Shown here piece after piece: positions 12,562 to 25,239 of a stretch of DNA of 64,000 bases. The stretch covers positions 28,847,898 through 28,911,897 of the forward strand of contig CM057159.1 in the NCBI GenBank assembly GCA_029962745.1. The letters are read 5' to 3'. The notes below the pieces were generated by a model that worked only from the letters and a program-made list of their open reading frames with translations, ran no database searches and had not been told where the DNA came from. The translations under genes were made by a program, and so were the position numbers. Origin of the DNA: Echinometra lucunter (Eukaryota; Echinodermata; Echinoidea; Camarodonta; Echinometridae). Numbering within the stretch: the stretch's first letter is position 1; each line of letters starts with the position of its first letter.

Positions 12562-13206
12562 GGGACGCCAAGTACGTGTTAACCAAGCTATTCGGTCCAA
12601 AACTACATAATTAAATGTGTGACAAAATTCACTCAAAGTTACATTTTGTTACAGAATTCATGACAAAGAATCTATTTCGTTACAAAATAACTTTAAGGAG
12701 GTCATTGTAACAAAATACGTCTGAATTTTTTTTTCTGTAGCAAAATCTTATTTTGTTAAATGCTGTGACAAAATTCACTCAAAACTCTTTGTTACAGAAT
12801 TCATGACCCAAGAATCCATTTTGTTACAAAATGACTTCGGCTGGATTTATTCTTTGAAGGAATATGCCTATCTTTTGTTTCCAGAATTGCCTTCGTTGAG
12901 GGCGCCAAGTTTGAACTAAGTTATAGGGTCCAAAACTACAACCGAATTTTGTGACAAAATTGACCGAAAACTCTAATTTGTTACAGAATTCATGCCCCGG
13001 TTTTCCCCTATTTTGTAACAAAATAGGATTCTATTACGGAAAAAAAATCCGACATATTCTGTCACAAAATGATCTGTTTGAAGTCATTTTTCTTGGTCAT
13101 GAATTCTGTAACAAAATACAGTTATGAGTTAATTTTGTCACAAAATTGTGTAGTTTAGACTGAATAACCTGGATAACACTTGGCGCCCCGTACTCCCAAC
13201 CCTTGA
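12562..13206. mobile_element. Composite fold-back element with three related end modules
   Basis: The left module (from 12562: GGACGCCAAGT, GGTCCAAAACTACA, GTGACAAAATT, GTTACAGAATTCATGA) is repeated directly near 12770 and again from 12901 (GGCGCCAAGTTTG, GGTCCAAAACTACAACC). It appears in inverted orientation at 13095-13206, ending ACTTGGCGCCCC. The word TTTTGTNACANAATTCATGA occurs in both orientations. This looks like a non-autonomous DNA transposon that has acquired internal copies of its own end. Confidence 0.75.
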
Positions 13207-13796
13207 ATTCCAACTAGGATTATGATCAGTTTCGGGTTACTATTTTCTGGGGCACAAGAGCGTATTCAAATCCTATAGGACAAGTCAAACGTTTTAAGAA
13301 CAAAAAATTTGCCAACAATTTTGAAAAGCTCTTCTCAGTATTCTCATTTCCAAATTTGAGGACGGAGCTAACCATTATTAAGGATTTGACGAAAAGTCCC
13401 CCCCCCCCCCCCCCATCAGCCGCTGCCGGGCTTACAGCGACGACCACGACGTAGGGGTCATGAACTGTTGATCCGTGAGCGATCACCATATCACATATGT
13501 TTTGATTTTAACATTCTCGATAATGGCACGGGGCGATGATAGCTCGGATTTCACTGCTATATCATATCATATAATTAGATAAGGGCGTATGAAACTTTCA
13601 ACAAAAAGAAAATAAATAAAAAATAAAAAAATAACCCGGAGAGAATGAATGCTCTGTACCGTACTCTCTGTTTGAAGGTTAGTGTAACTTTTGTCAGTCT
13701 TTCTCTGTCAATCATTTATGCATGTTGGACAAAGATTATTTTGTTAATTCTGAAAATCAATAAAACATACGAATAAGAAAAAAAACTTAAGTTAAT

Positions 13797-14212
13797 TCTT
13801 CTTCTTCTTCTCCTCCTCCTCCTCCTCCTCCTCTTCCTTTTCCTCCTCCTCTTCCTCCTTCTACTCCTACTTTTTCTTCTCCTCCTCCTCTTCCTTTTCC
13901 TCCTCCTCTTCCTCCTTCTACTCCTACTTCTTCTTCTCCTCCTCTTCCTTTTCCTCCTCCTCTTCCTCCTTCTACTCCTACTTCTTCTTATCCTCCTCCT
14001 CTTCCTTCTCCTCCTTTTTCTTCTCCTTCTTCTCCTCTTCCTTCTCCTCCTCCTTCTTTTTCTTCTCCTTCTTCTTCTTCTCCTCCTCCTCCTTCTTCTT
14101 TTTTTCTTCTCCTTCTTCTTCTTCTTCTCCTCCTCCTCCTTCTCCTCCTCCTTCTTCTTTTTTCTTCTCCTTCTTTTTCTTCTTCTTCTTCCTCTTCTTC
14201 TTTTTCTCCTTG
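13797..14212. repeat. (TCC/TTC)n microsatellite, about 415 bp
   Basis: Interrupted TTC and TCC triplets with TCCTTCTACTCCTACTTC sub-repeats. The Arg/Lys-rich 175-codon open frame on the minus strand is only this repeat translated. Confidence 0.95.
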
Positions 14213-16354
14213 GTTTTAACCCATTTTCACGATGTTTAAACATGATCTCTGAAGCTCTAGGTGTCTAGCTCTTCTTCCCAGGTTAGGTGAATATTATCAC
14301 CTCTTTTATAACTTTTATATTCTTCCTTCCTGCTCTCAGCCAAGGACTGATTCTGTGCTACATTAAAACAAGATTAGCAACAGGAGAAACAACACAGAAA
14401 GAAAGCGTAAGAGGGAGAGAGAGAGAGAGAGAGAGGGAGGGAGAGGGAGAGAGAGAAAGAAAGAAAGAAATGAAATCTAACATAAATGTACAGAAAGAGA
14501 TTATAAAGTTTAAAGCATGTATATTGACATTCAGGATTAGAATTATGTGCATTTCTGACATACAACAAAAACAAACAAAACAAAACATGAAGTTTCATTT
14601 CATGGCTTCTCTTACACATCTCAACATACGTGTAGACGTAACAATGAGCTCACATTCACTGTTGTACTTTAACCCTGAAGAACAAAACTTGCAAAACATT
14701 TGGAATTGCATCACATCAGAGTTGAATGGCCAAATTACAAATTTCATTACAAATACCTGTACTGCAGATTACAGGTAATATAAGCCAGCAAGAAATAGAC
14801 ATTGCTTAATGTGTACAAAAGTAACAGATATGATAAATGCAGTTAAATAGGTTGCTCTGAACTAATATAAAATATAGTGCATACATGTTGCCTACAATGT
14901 ACATGTATATACCTGAAGCTAACTATTGCCAATACACGTGGAGCACATAAGTTCTATTACAAGAAAACATTATACAAAGTAGTAAAGTATAATTGTAATC
15001 AACTACAGTGTATATTGTAATCAAAATAAACAAAAACAATCTTAAAACATTGAAGATGGTTGCTTCGATATGCTTCCAAAATATGCATTATGCAACATAA
15101 AATGATAATACTAACATCATACAATGTACACTGTACATCTAATTCTTGACCCAATACTATTTTGCATGGAAATGAGGTATGACTTAAATATTTTGCAAAG
15201 TGTGCGACAATACAAAGACACAAAAGAATATTTACAACATCTGGCACTTTGCACAAACTGCAAATGATTTTTCATCGTTATTTTCTAGAAGAAAGAGTAA
15301 CTCCTTAACAACAAGCAAAAATGGTCTCATTACATAAAACTTCCCTCAGTGGTAATGATGCTCGTTTCCCTATTCATTTATTCTTTCTTTTTTGAAAAGT
15401 TATTGACCAAACATTTCCTTGTCAATTATTCAAATCTCAGATCAAAATAAAGTTAGACAAGAGAGGGCTGCTTGAACAACTACTCAGAAACACATTACAT
15501 CAAGCATATATAATCAAACCATACATAAAGCAACATTCAGTAGATATACATCTTAATATCAGCAGGAAGAAGTGTCAAATAAAATTTAGACAGTGTAGAT
15601 AGCATCATAGCAGGTACTTAAAAGTGAAACTTAGTTATGGAAAAGCAAGACTTAAAAATCTAGTTATACTTGTAAATCAATAAATGAATCAATTAATCAA
15701 TCAAATATCATCCAGATTCATGCCTGCCCTTCTTCAATGTGAATGTAAGAATACAAATTTGTAATAAAGGAATTTCATTGTACATTGTTACTCAAAATTA
15801 GAGTAAAAAAAAAAAAATAAATAAATAAAAAAAAGTTTTTACATTATGGGCAAGAGATGGCATTTGGGGCATTGGGCAGGTGTTTTGAAAACCAACTTGT
15901 CTATCTGGAAAATTAGAGAAATTCAGTTTCTATAGCACAATAACAATAGCAGACCATATTCAGAATCAGAGCTTTTTCTTTCAACACATTGTTAATAATT
16001 ATATTCTGGGTTTTTTTCCTGGTCAGAATGTTCTAGACAATTCATATATCTTGTGCATAATGCAGTTTGTCCTGTTTTAACATGAAAATAGAGTTTTGTA
16101 CACATATCTAGGGGCATCAATTTGTTTTATATTTGGGGGGACAATGGGGTAGAAATTCACTAGCAAGCCCTCCCCCAAAAGGTCCTCAGCTTTTTCAGGC
16201 CTCTTTTTTTTTTCCTTAACTTTGAGGAGAGGGACATACCCTGTTGTCCATCTGTTGTTTTTTTCAGATGTCTCACTTTAATCCAGAAATTGGCAGAAAA
16301 AAAAAGAAAGAAAAGAAATGCAGTCAGAAATAATAAATTTCTGAATTAATTGCC
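14213..16354. other. Intergenic DNA downstream of the 16.7-18.0 kb gene
   Basis: Contains a short (GA)n at 14418-14465, A-rich patches and AT-rich sequence. A 163-codon plus-strand frame (14287-14778) runs through the (GA)n and has no recognisable domain. The part nearest the gene may be 3' UTR if transcription continues past the poly(A) signal at 16355. Confidence 0.5.
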
Positions 16355-16360
16355 TTTATT
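16355..16360 (-). terminator. Candidate poly(A) signal for the intronless minus-strand gene
   Basis: TTTATT on the plus strand reads AATAAA on the minus strand, about 300 bases past the stop codon. A 33-base G run lies between the stop and this site. Confidence 0.45.
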
Positions 16361-16477
16361 TCCATGATCCATGATCCAGTTATATGGCATGCACTCATTG
16401 AAAATTTGTTTTAAATTAATCTCTAGCAGTAGTATTCTAACTCAATTCTCTCTTTCTCTCTCTCATGAGAGAGGAGG

Positions 16478-16478
<1 letters not shown>

Positions 16479-16511
<33 letters not shown>
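16479..16511. repeat. Poly(G) run of 33 bases
   Basis: The uninterrupted G run on the plus strand would be C-rich in the 3' UTR of the adjacent minus-strand gene. It sits next to a short inverted CTCTCTC...GAGAGAG motif. Confidence 0.95.
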
Positions 16512-16512
<1 letters not shown>

Positions 16513-16661
16513 ATGATGTTAGGCGAGCCTTCAGAAGACCAATCTGCCAAACTGAGCTAGAAATAGAAAACTGCTTATCACAGAAAAGGGGGCTGTGAAA
16601 GAATTATTTTTTACTTGCATAGAACTCTTGTTGACTTATGTATTATTTCCTGAGAGGTTAC

Positions 16662-17954
16662 CTACTTGAAGACACTCTCTACACTGTCCATTAGGTTAGC
16701 TGCTTGTACAGCTGATTGTGGGATACGCAAGTAGCGACATTTTCTCAAAGATCTCCAGTCCTCTTCAGTCATGGGCTTAGACTTAGGGAGAGGTTGATCT
16801 TCCTCCCCGCTTGCTGAACTTGAATAGGAGCATTGTCGAGGTCGGAACTCTTTGTTCTCACATATAGGAGGTAGAATGATTGGTGGCAGACTGAGAGGAG
16901 AACCAAGTCTTCCCAGCTGTTCCATCTTCATCACCCTAGAGTTGGATCTTGTGGAATGTCCTCCTGCACCGAACAGATGATGCAGAGGAGATGGAGTGCG
17001 CATCGGGTAGACCTTGCTGACCTGCCGTTTTCTCTCTTCAGGTGCTAGCACACCTTCTACCAGAATGGGCATGGACGTTTGCTGCTCATCAATGGCTGCT
17101 AAGTCGCTCAAACTGACAGCAGGACCTATCTTGGTGCGTGACCTAGCAGCATCTGCACAGGTTTTATCCAAGAACTCCTTGATCCTATGCTGGGTGCTGT
17201 CCATAAATTCAACATCATTTGATTCAATTCTCTTTGGAAGTGGAGACATTTGCATGTGTTTGTACTTGGAGATTTCAAGACTCTTTGCTGGGTCCAAGTT
17301 TGGTCCCGGTTCTATTCGGATCTGACAACTCTGAGCTGGCTTCACTCTCTTGGGTTTCTTTGGTGAAGTGGGTTTAACAGGCACAAAGAAATGATCCAAG
17401 TTAGCGTCAGGTGCAGCACTCAAAAACTTCTTGCTTTTTGGTCTACTGCTGGGAGAACAGAATACCGGTGGTCTCCTCAACCGATTCACAATGGAGGTTT
17501 CGTAGCTGGATATATCAGTCGTTCCATAATCAAATCTTTCTGGATGAACAGCAATGTTTGCTTTGTTTTCATAATCACCAGCACCATAATTTGTATTTCC
17601 AGTGGAGCCATATTTCAATGCAAATGCATGCCTTTGTTCATAATCATCACAATCTGAAGACATAAGATTTTTGAAGGGAGGTTTAATAGGCCTATTGTTC
17701 TTATCCTTATATTCTCTGCTTCCTCTGTCCACCCCTACCTCAGACTCAGTCCGACAATTTTTCAAGTCAACATGAGCTCTCTTTGCCTTGGAGAATCTGT
17801 GATTTCTTACTAAGTTAGAGTTTTGTTGATGTTCTACAGATGAAAACGTCTCCCGACATGTCTCCAATTGCCGTCTCATCGATCGCGTCCGCCTTCTAAA
17901 TAATTCTCTTTCAGTGTTTGTGGAATGATCTGCGGCCTTTATTGGAGAATACAT
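16662..17954 (-). CDS. Uncharacterised basic, mostly disordered 430-residue protein; intronless
   Basis: A single open exon from ATG at 17954 (MYSPIKAADHST) to the stop at 16662; the frame is open two more codons upstream but those lack an ATG. The composition is ordinary protein rather than repeat. Visible parts are a basic, helix-prone N-terminus (ERELFRRRTRSMRRQLETC), a nuclear-signal-like PTSPKKPKRVKPA near residue 200, several SP/TP sites (MRTPSPLHH, SPLSLPP) and a compact C-terminal block EEDWRSLRKCRYLRIP that may be the conserved part. I do not recognise a family and assign no function. A predominantly disordered nuclear or cytoskeletal adaptor is possible. No introns break the coding region, although a 5' non-coding exon could lie in the GC-richer DNA at 17.96-18.15 kb. 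Confidence 0.75.
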   Translation of the reverse strand: MYSPIKAADHSTNTERELFRRRTRSMRRQLETCRETFSSVEHQQNSNLVRNHRFSKAKRAHVDLKNCRTESEVGVDRGSREYKDKNNRPIKPPFKNLMSSDCDDYEQRHAFALKYGSTGNTNYGAGDYENKANIAVHPERFDYGTTDISSYETSIVNRLRRPPVFCSPSSRPKSKKFLSAAPDANLDHFFVPVKPTSPKKPKRVKPAQSCQIRIEPGPNLDPAKSLEISKYKHMQMSPLPKRIESNDVEFMDSTQHRIKEFLDKTCADAARSRTKIGPAVSLSDLAAIDEQQTSMPILVEGVLAPEERKRQVSKVYPMRTPSPLHHLFGAGGHSTRSNSRVMKMEQLGRLGSPLSLPPIILPPICENKEFRPRQCSYSSSASGEEDQPLPKSKPMTEEDWRSLRKCRYLRIPQSAVQAANLMDSVESVFK

Positions 17955-18150
17955 TGCCACAAAGGGTTTGCCGCAGCTACCGTACCTGTGACGTGACTCT
18001 TCAACCAGGCCGCGCCCCTACAGCTGCATATGCTTGTGTGTGTGATGCTACGCAAGGTTGGGATGCGGAGTCAGGTTGCAGGTCAGGTCGCATGGATTTC
18101 GGACTCTGTCTACACAGTGATGGAGACTCGGTTGTCTAGATAATATGCTT
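17955..18150 (-). promoter_or_regulatory. GC-richer upstream region with a CRE-like TGACGTGA word
   Basis: The 200 bases upstream of the ATG are clearly richer in G, C and CpG than the surroundings and contain TGACGTGA near 17989. This fits a promoter or 5' UTR for the minus-strand gene; no TATA box is evident. Confidence 0.4.
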
Positions 18151-18462
18151 CCAATCCTCTCAAGGCTCGTTGCGAAAAGTTACGGAATTTCAGGCTCTTG
18201 CAAACAATTTGACCATCCTGTTAGACCCTCACGTGTTATCTACATCCACGAGAGATGTTTGTATGCGAGTACTTGAACAAGTTTGCACCAAACACTTATT
18301 TTTTCTCCTAATTTCAGTTTGGGCTTCAGTCTTTCAGTTGAACCATGGTCAAAACTTTCACGCTTTGCAATTCGACACCCCACGCTAGTCTATTATCAAG
18401 ACGCGGAAATATCTTTCAGGAGAAAACTTTCTCCTGAAAGAACCTTGGATATTTGCCATTCT

Positions 18463-18514
18463 TTTTTCTTTTCTTTCTTTCTTTCTTTCTTTCTTTTTTT
18501 CTTTCTTTCTTTTT

Positions 18515-18550
<36 letters not shown>

Positions 18551-18680
18551 TTCATTTCTTTCATCTTTTTTCTTGCTTAACGTTTCTTTGTTCTATCTTG
18601 CTTGCTTGCTTCTTCTTCTTTCTCCCCTTTCTTTGCTTTTTTTCTTTCCTTCTTTATGCTTTTTATTTGTGTAAAATTAT
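18463..18680. repeat. (TTTC)n microsatellite with degenerate flanks
   Basis: TTTC tetramers run from about 18463 to 18560, then give way to a TTC/CTTG-rich pyrimidine stretch. The Phe/Leu/Ser-rich open frames here are translated repeat. Confidence 0.93.
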
Positions 18681-21670
18681 TATTATTGATATAGCCTATG
18701 CGTGCATATATAGACCTTGGCCTGGATTTTGATTTACATCTTTTTGTCACATCGTGGGCACTGACGAAGAATGTGACTTCGCCTTTCATTTTTGAGAGCT
18801 ATGCTCCATTTTCTTTTAAAATCTATGGTTTTATTTTTTATGGCATTCTACTACCAACTCACACACATATGGGGGACGCTGTCCAACAATTTGCTGACAA
18901 GCAAAAAAAAATCAGGTGTATCTATTTCTATTTGGGGGGCAAGAGCGGCTGCGGACGAATTCTCCCCCCCCCCCCCCCATTCGGAAGTCCGCTTTAATTT
19001 ATGTATACCATTAATATTAGGACACATATCAAGCATATTTCGTAATGACCCACTAATGAGAGGTGTAGTTCAGTGACAAGTAAGACTTCTTACAAAACTA
19101 ATGAGTGCTCTAATATGACAACTTCTTAAACGAGGATTAATGATTGCAGAAGTTAACACTGATGTGACAACTTTTTCTTGAAATCGACCCTCAACGATGC
19201 GGCACCCACATGACCCTTACACCTCTTGAACTCTTGTGTGAATTTGTAAAACTGTAATTTTATCATAATTACCAATTTCTGGTTTATATAATTGTCATTA
19301 TAACATTACCTTTTTTCTCCCTGTTATTTGGTAGATTAGCAGTGAAGGGTCTTGGTGGAAAGCTTGTGGCTGAAGCAATATCCAGGATGAGCAGTCAAAA
19401 TGGTGGGGAAAGACACTCTTTTTTTTCCGATTGTTACTCGCATCGATCGGTTTTTGTTTCAGTGTTGGAATTAAGAAGCCCTATGTATTCAATTTCGGAT
19501 TTATAAACTCTGTTTCATTTTCAGAATTACGAAGCCCCTGGGAACGAACATTCGGAATAACGTTCTTTTAGATTCGTATTTTTTAAACCTTTTTTTAAAA
19601 TCCGAAATCATCTGTTTAATGATTAAAACAATGCCTCACTGGTAAATGGTAAAAGAAAAAAAAATGAGTAAAAAATTCACTGAGGCAGTACTAGTATATT
19701 GCGAATTAGCGTCTATTGCATGCTTTTCTTTTACCACCTCGATTCTGCTATTTGAACATTTTAGGTTGGTGCCCTGTCTTTTCTAGACCTCATTTTCTCG
19801 ATTGCACGTCGTAACCATCAGCCTAACCAGAATTCACCACTCGCTCACTCTTACCCCTCTCACTCCATCCTTACTCCAAGCTTTCACTACCCACCTGTCT
19901 TTACACTCCTGATCTTCATCCATTTCTTCTATATCGCTTCCCATTCTTCTTCTTCTTCTCCTCTCCAATACCCACCCTTCCCTCCTCCTGCTCCATGTCC
20001 CCTCCCATACTATTCATCTTCGCCTCTCATCCTCTCTCCCATATCATCCTAACATTATTTGCTTTAATACTATCCCACCCTCTCTCCTTCTCTACAAGAA
20101 TATGAATGCCCGTCGTTCCTCATCAGTTCACCTCTTTGAAATACACTGTGTGTCAATCTCATTCAAGCACCCTCTTCTCTGTTCAAGTCGTTCTTAGAAT
20201 ACATGTACCTGTAACTGCTTTGTCATAATTAGATAATCAAGAAATCGTGTAAATGTTTGTTAAGGGCTTGGATTTGAAAGAAGCTACTGTCTTAACATAC
20301 GTCATCACATGGTTGATTTTATTATGAACGTAAAGACCTCTCTTGCTCCTGAACTATCCAAATATTTGGTGCAAGCTTAGGAAGGTACAGGGCTTTTTTT
20401 TTTTACTGTACTTATCTTGCTACTAATAACTTTTAAAGGGTATATACCCTTTTCATCTCTATACCCTAGTCACGACGCAAAACCGATTTTATAAACATGC
20501 CAAAGCGTCCATTCTTGGCTATCCCGGCTACTGTAATTATTTCTTGTTTGTTCTTTTCTTTGATGTGGTCTCGTGTGAGAAAAAAGAGTAAGTTAACAAG
20601 ATTGAACGAAAATCGTCTTCACCTCGCTCACTTCGTTTCATCGCATTTCACCCATCTTATGTTACAAGAATGGCCCATGATGAACATGGTAACCTGTTTA
20701 CTCCCATATTTATTCAGATCCCGTAGCAACTGTCAGGTCTCCATCGGAGGAAAATGAAGGTTTTATGGAGCACTGCTCCCTTCCAAATAGCTAAAATTCA
20801 TGAATTCATATTTAAATGGAATTTAAAGACACAGCTATCGAGGCAACTCAAGCTAAAAGATATTTATGTCACAGTTTAGAGAACATGCATTAGTTAATTG
20901 ATTCTGCAAATTGCTACTGATCAGCAAGAGATCTTCATAATTTTTTTTTGTTCAGTTAACCCTGCTGACACGATGAAGAGCGCAGCGTCTGGAGGTAAAA
21001 CTTGTACAAAGCAAGGATGACAGACAATGAAACGTAATAAAGACTTTCTCTGTATTGTATGTCTGCTGTCAAGTGACCTTATAGCCCAGAGCTACTAAAG
21101 TCTCCTTTCCACTTATACACTTTTATCTCATCATTGCCGCATGATTATATAAAACACAAAAGATATACGCCTTTTCAACTCTGAAGTATAGCAAAAAGCA
21201 ATTTGTCTGTTTTATTTGGTCTAAGGGCATTTCTAGAAAGATAGATACGCCTACGATAAGTTTTCGTGAAGGTGAAGAATGAATCAGATCGTGATTCATC
21301 TGTTACGAATCAGATATTGCTTTACAAAGTTTTATCGTCAAAGCTCTCATTTCTTTTTTCTTATTTTTTGTTGTACTACAATTTCTACGCCATGAACTAA
21401 TCATCTTTTCAGATTTAAAGCATGACAGAAGTAGTTAAACTCCAGTACTTTATGTAGATTTCGATAATGGGAAAATGAACAAGTTGAAATTGAAAAGACA
21501 GTTAAGAAGAAGAAGAAACACACCCACACACGCACACACACAGGCACACATTAAAATGATGGAATGGTGTGCCAAGGCCGGGAATTAAATGAAATCTAGT
21601 ATATCCAGTTTATTGTCATCACTATCGTCAATGTAATCATTATTACTATTATCATCATTATCATTATCAG
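18681..21670. other. Intergenic DNA without a supported gene
   Basis: AT-rich with a C run at 18964-18979 and a CT-rich stretch near 19860-20100. At 19333-19420 there is a short coding-like frame (RLAVKGLGGKLVAEAISRMS) next to a possible acceptor. No donor or second exon could be matched, so it is not called. Confidence 0.5.
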
Positions 21671-21675
21671 CAGTA

Positions 21676-21710
21676 GTAATAGTAGTAGTAGTAGTAGTAG
21701 TAGTAGCAGC

Positions 21711-21742
<32 letters not shown>

Positions 21743-21801
21743 CAGTAGTAGTGGCAGTAGTATTAGTACTTATTGTAGTAATAGTAGTTGTAGTAGTAAT
21801 G

Positions 21802-21832
<31 letters not shown>

Positions 21833-21849
21833 CAGTCGTAGCAGTCGTG

Positions 21850-21911
<62 letters not shown>

Positions 21912-21960
21912 TGTTGTTGTAGCAGTCGTAGCAGTCGTAGTAGTAGTAGTAGCAGTCGTA

Positions 21961-22030
<70 letters not shown>

Positions 22031-22044
22031 CAGTCGTAGCAGTC

Positions 22045-22085
<41 letters not shown>

Positions 22086-22130
22086 TGTTGTTGTAGCAGT
22101 CGTAGCAGTCGTAGTAGTAGTAGTAGTAGC

Positions 22131-22168
<38 letters not shown>

Positions 22169-22274
22169 CAGTAGTAGCAGTAGTAGTCGTCGTAGTAGTA
22201 GCAGTAGTAGCAGTAATAGTAATAGTAGTTGTTGTAATAGAAGTCGTAGTAGTAGTAGTCGTAGCAGTAGTCGC

Positions 22275-22328
<54 letters not shown>

Positions 22329-22476
22329 CGTAGTAGTAGTCGCAGTAGTAGTAGTAGTAGTCGTCGTCGTAGTAGTTGTAGTCGTAGTAGTAGTTGTAGT
22401 AGTAGTGGTATAATGTAGTAGTGTAGTGGTGGTGGTAGTAGTAGTAGTAGTCAGTAGTAGTAGAAGTAGTAGTCGC

Positions 22477-22532
<56 letters not shown>

Positions 22533-22588
22533 AAGTAGTAGTCGCAGTAGTAGTAGTAGAAGTAGTAGTAGTAGCAGTAATAGTATAT
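21676..22588. repeat. (TAG)n array of about 0.9 kb with CGT and GCA variants
   Basis: Continuous GTA/TAG triplets, with regularly recurring variant blocks such as AGCAGTCGTAGCAGTCGTAG. In three frames it encodes poly-Val, poly-Thr or poly-Tyr open frames up to 342 codons, none of which is a gene. Recurrence of the variant blocks suggests growth by duplication of longer units. Confidence 0.97.
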
Positions 22589-22589
22589 A

Positions 22590-25230
22590 GTAAGAGTATA
22601 CAGAAAGGCACAATTTTGAAAGGATCTGTTGTCAACAACTACAAGTTTCAGTTTTGTTATTTAGCATGCAAATGCGAAATGTTTTGTATGTCTTATTTGT
22701 TTCTGCTGATTCTTAAAATATGGCTGGAGCAATAAAACGTATCATTTATAAAACTGATATTAATGATAATTATGATAATAAGAATCTACTGCTACTGCTA
22801 TTTCCTGCATACCGCAATGCCGATATCTACATGATCTTACACGTTTTACATGGTTTTAGGTATATTACAGTTATATGCAGGTACTAAAATTCTGTTATTC
22901 CTTCTTATCATAGTCGTATTTTAATTTTTTTTTTCAATTTCTGCTATTACTCCAAATGCTAATGTCTTGCTTCAAATAAAAGTATTAAGGTGGAACCTTT
23001 GTCTTGTTATAGAGGTTAAAGAAAGAGAAAATATTTTATCATGAGCACGTTAGATTTCAATAGAAATGTATTATTTTCATTTTGATTAGTTGAAAGATCA
23101 ATCTCAAAGAATGATCTTTGAGAACTGTTGTTCGCAATTTAAAGATTAAAAGGATGTTTATGTTGCATTAGATCAATACATCGCGAAAGGTTAAAATGGT
23201 AACTCAAAACTAATTACCACTTCGGGCATTGTCGGGTGAAGATTTAACTGTTCTTAGCAAGTGGGTTAATCAGGTATGTCAAGGAATGTAATAATTAGTA
23301 TTTCATTCAATTCATTGACTTTTCAACAATAAGCATGGCAAGTCCTTGAACAACTTTCATGCCATGCGTTTTTTTAAACAATTAACCTCCATCTGATGAA
23401 AAATTCCGTGGATGAATGAAATGAATTGAAGATAATTGGACTGCGATCACTACTTCATGAGATGATAGCATTGCTTTCCATCGGTAAGTGTCGAGAATTG
23501 AACTCAAGTAAACCAAGAAATCATGGTAGAAAACACGAGTAAGAAATGTTGACCAAAAGTACATCACCGGGACGACTCTAATCCCTCGAATAAATATTAT
23601 GGGTACCGTTGACCGGAAGCCTGCCCAATCAACAATAGCTCCAAAGGATACGGTATTGGCCAATAATACTGCTAAAGACGGTCTTTATCTCCTTACAACT
23701 GATCTGAGTATAGTACGGTACAAAGCAAGTTATTTTACAGGCTTTATCTCCGAGGAATACTTACGGAGATCATCCGTCGCCGCCTTTCATAATAAATAGC
23801 TCTTCGTTTCATTCATCCCATCTGAAGAACGACATACTTGTGGTCGCTGTATAACACCGGGCCATCGAACTTGGCGATCTTGTGACAGTGTGATAAAAAG
23901 TGGCATTGATGATACCATTAACAGTCTATTAGGAGGATTAACTCATTGACAACTACTTTGCATCATGCATAGGAAGCCGAGGTTCGCTGACCCCATCAGT
24001 TGTGGTCCTAAGAGTTCCTCAAACAAGGAAAGAGAAAGAGAAGCAGAGTTTTGTGACGAGGGGGTCATCAGGCGTCCCTTAAGGGGGCTATGAATTCGGA
24101 ATAGGACTAGAAGAGTTCTGTGACAAGGGGTCATCAGGCGTCCCTTAACTGCTTAAGGGGGTTATGAACTCAGACTCGGTACCCATCATAAAGATCTACT
24201 GTACTAAACTTTCTCAGAAATTGATTTCCTCATTCCCTACTATGTTTCTTTTAATTCAGTTGTATCTAGCTATGAGTTCTTTGAGTTGTATTTATATAAT
24301 ACTAATTTCTGCTGGTTATTTCATCGACTAATGGTTTTAAAAAGGTGGAAAAAATATGTACAAAATTATGTACAGGGAAAGCCCTCATCTTTTAGGAAAC
24401 CTTCACCTTGTTCAAAAAATTTTGAAACATCAGATCATAGTTCTGATGAAAGCTCTCCTTTAGATTCGTATTTTTGTCAGATATTGTTCAGATCTTTGTA
24501 GTGCACCGTAGAAAGCTTGTCCCAGTAGATTTTTGCGAATAAATTTTCTTGCAGAATAGTAATCTCGTCTAATAGTTCCAAATGTTGATTTGCAACCTTG
24601 CTAATCTGTAGATGGTATAGGTGTTGGAGGAGGTGGTGGTGAAGAGAAAGAGGGAACAAAGCCGGGTGGAGACAGAGAGAGAGAGGGAGAGAGAGAGGGG
24701 GGGGGAGGAGGTGGAAATGGAGCAAATAAAAAGAAAGAAGAAAAGAAAAGAAAGCGTGAACATGGTAAAAGACAGAGAAATGACAAAGAAACGGTCCAAA
24801 ATAGAAGGTGTGCGTCTGTGAGTGTGCGAAGGGTGAGTGTGGTATGTGGGTGTATGTTGTGTGGTCGATGGATGTGTGTGCACATCTCCTGATACAAAAA
24901 AGTGTGCAGATGTAGTTTTTTGGGGGGTGGGTCGGGGAGGGGTGATAAAGGTGTATGTATGTATGCATGTATTTAAAAAATATATATATGTATATATAAG
25001 GGGGTTTAATTCCTCTTTGTTTCTTTTGCTCATTAATTGATGTCTTATCTACGAAAATATGCTATGGAAACAAAATGAAGACTTGAATTATATTATTTAG
25101 CTTATATTGATTCATATGGATGTATTGATGTTTATTTTGAATGAAATTTCTAATAAAAACATTATGGAAAAAAATGTTACGAAAAGGGAGTGAAGATTTC
25201 TATTCTTACTTTGTTTACTGTATATAAAGG
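22590..25230. other. Intergenic DNA with a small tandem duplication
   Basis: A unit of about 75 bp containing GGGGTCATCAGGCGTCCCTT is duplicated at 24040-24175. A purine-rich stretch follows at 24620-24780. No gene is supported. Confidence 0.5.
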
Positions 25231-25239
25231 AAATACATG

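Noticed and set aside
13716..14243. 175-codon Arg/Lys-rich frame on the minus strand
   Set aside because: It is a direct translation of the (TCC/TTC)n microsatellite, with no start context or flanking exon.
14287..14778. 163-codon plus-strand frame
   Set aside because: It includes a (GA)n run and has no recognisable domain or splice context; the composition resembles translated AT-rich DNA.
19333..19420. Coding-like stretch RLAVKGLGGKLVAEAISRMS after a possible acceptor
   Set aside because: Only one short block, no donor and no matching neighbours. It could be a lone exon or a retro-fragment but cannot be supported.
21585..22638. Poly-Thr, poly-Val and poly-Tyr frames of 220-342 codons
   Set aside because: All three frames and both strands of a (TAG)n array are open because the triplet repeat lacks stops in them; not evidence of a gene.
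23382..23799. Opposed open frames near 23.4-23.8 kb
   Set aside because: Ordinary-looking composition but no recognised domain, no splice partners, and mutual overlap on opposite strands.
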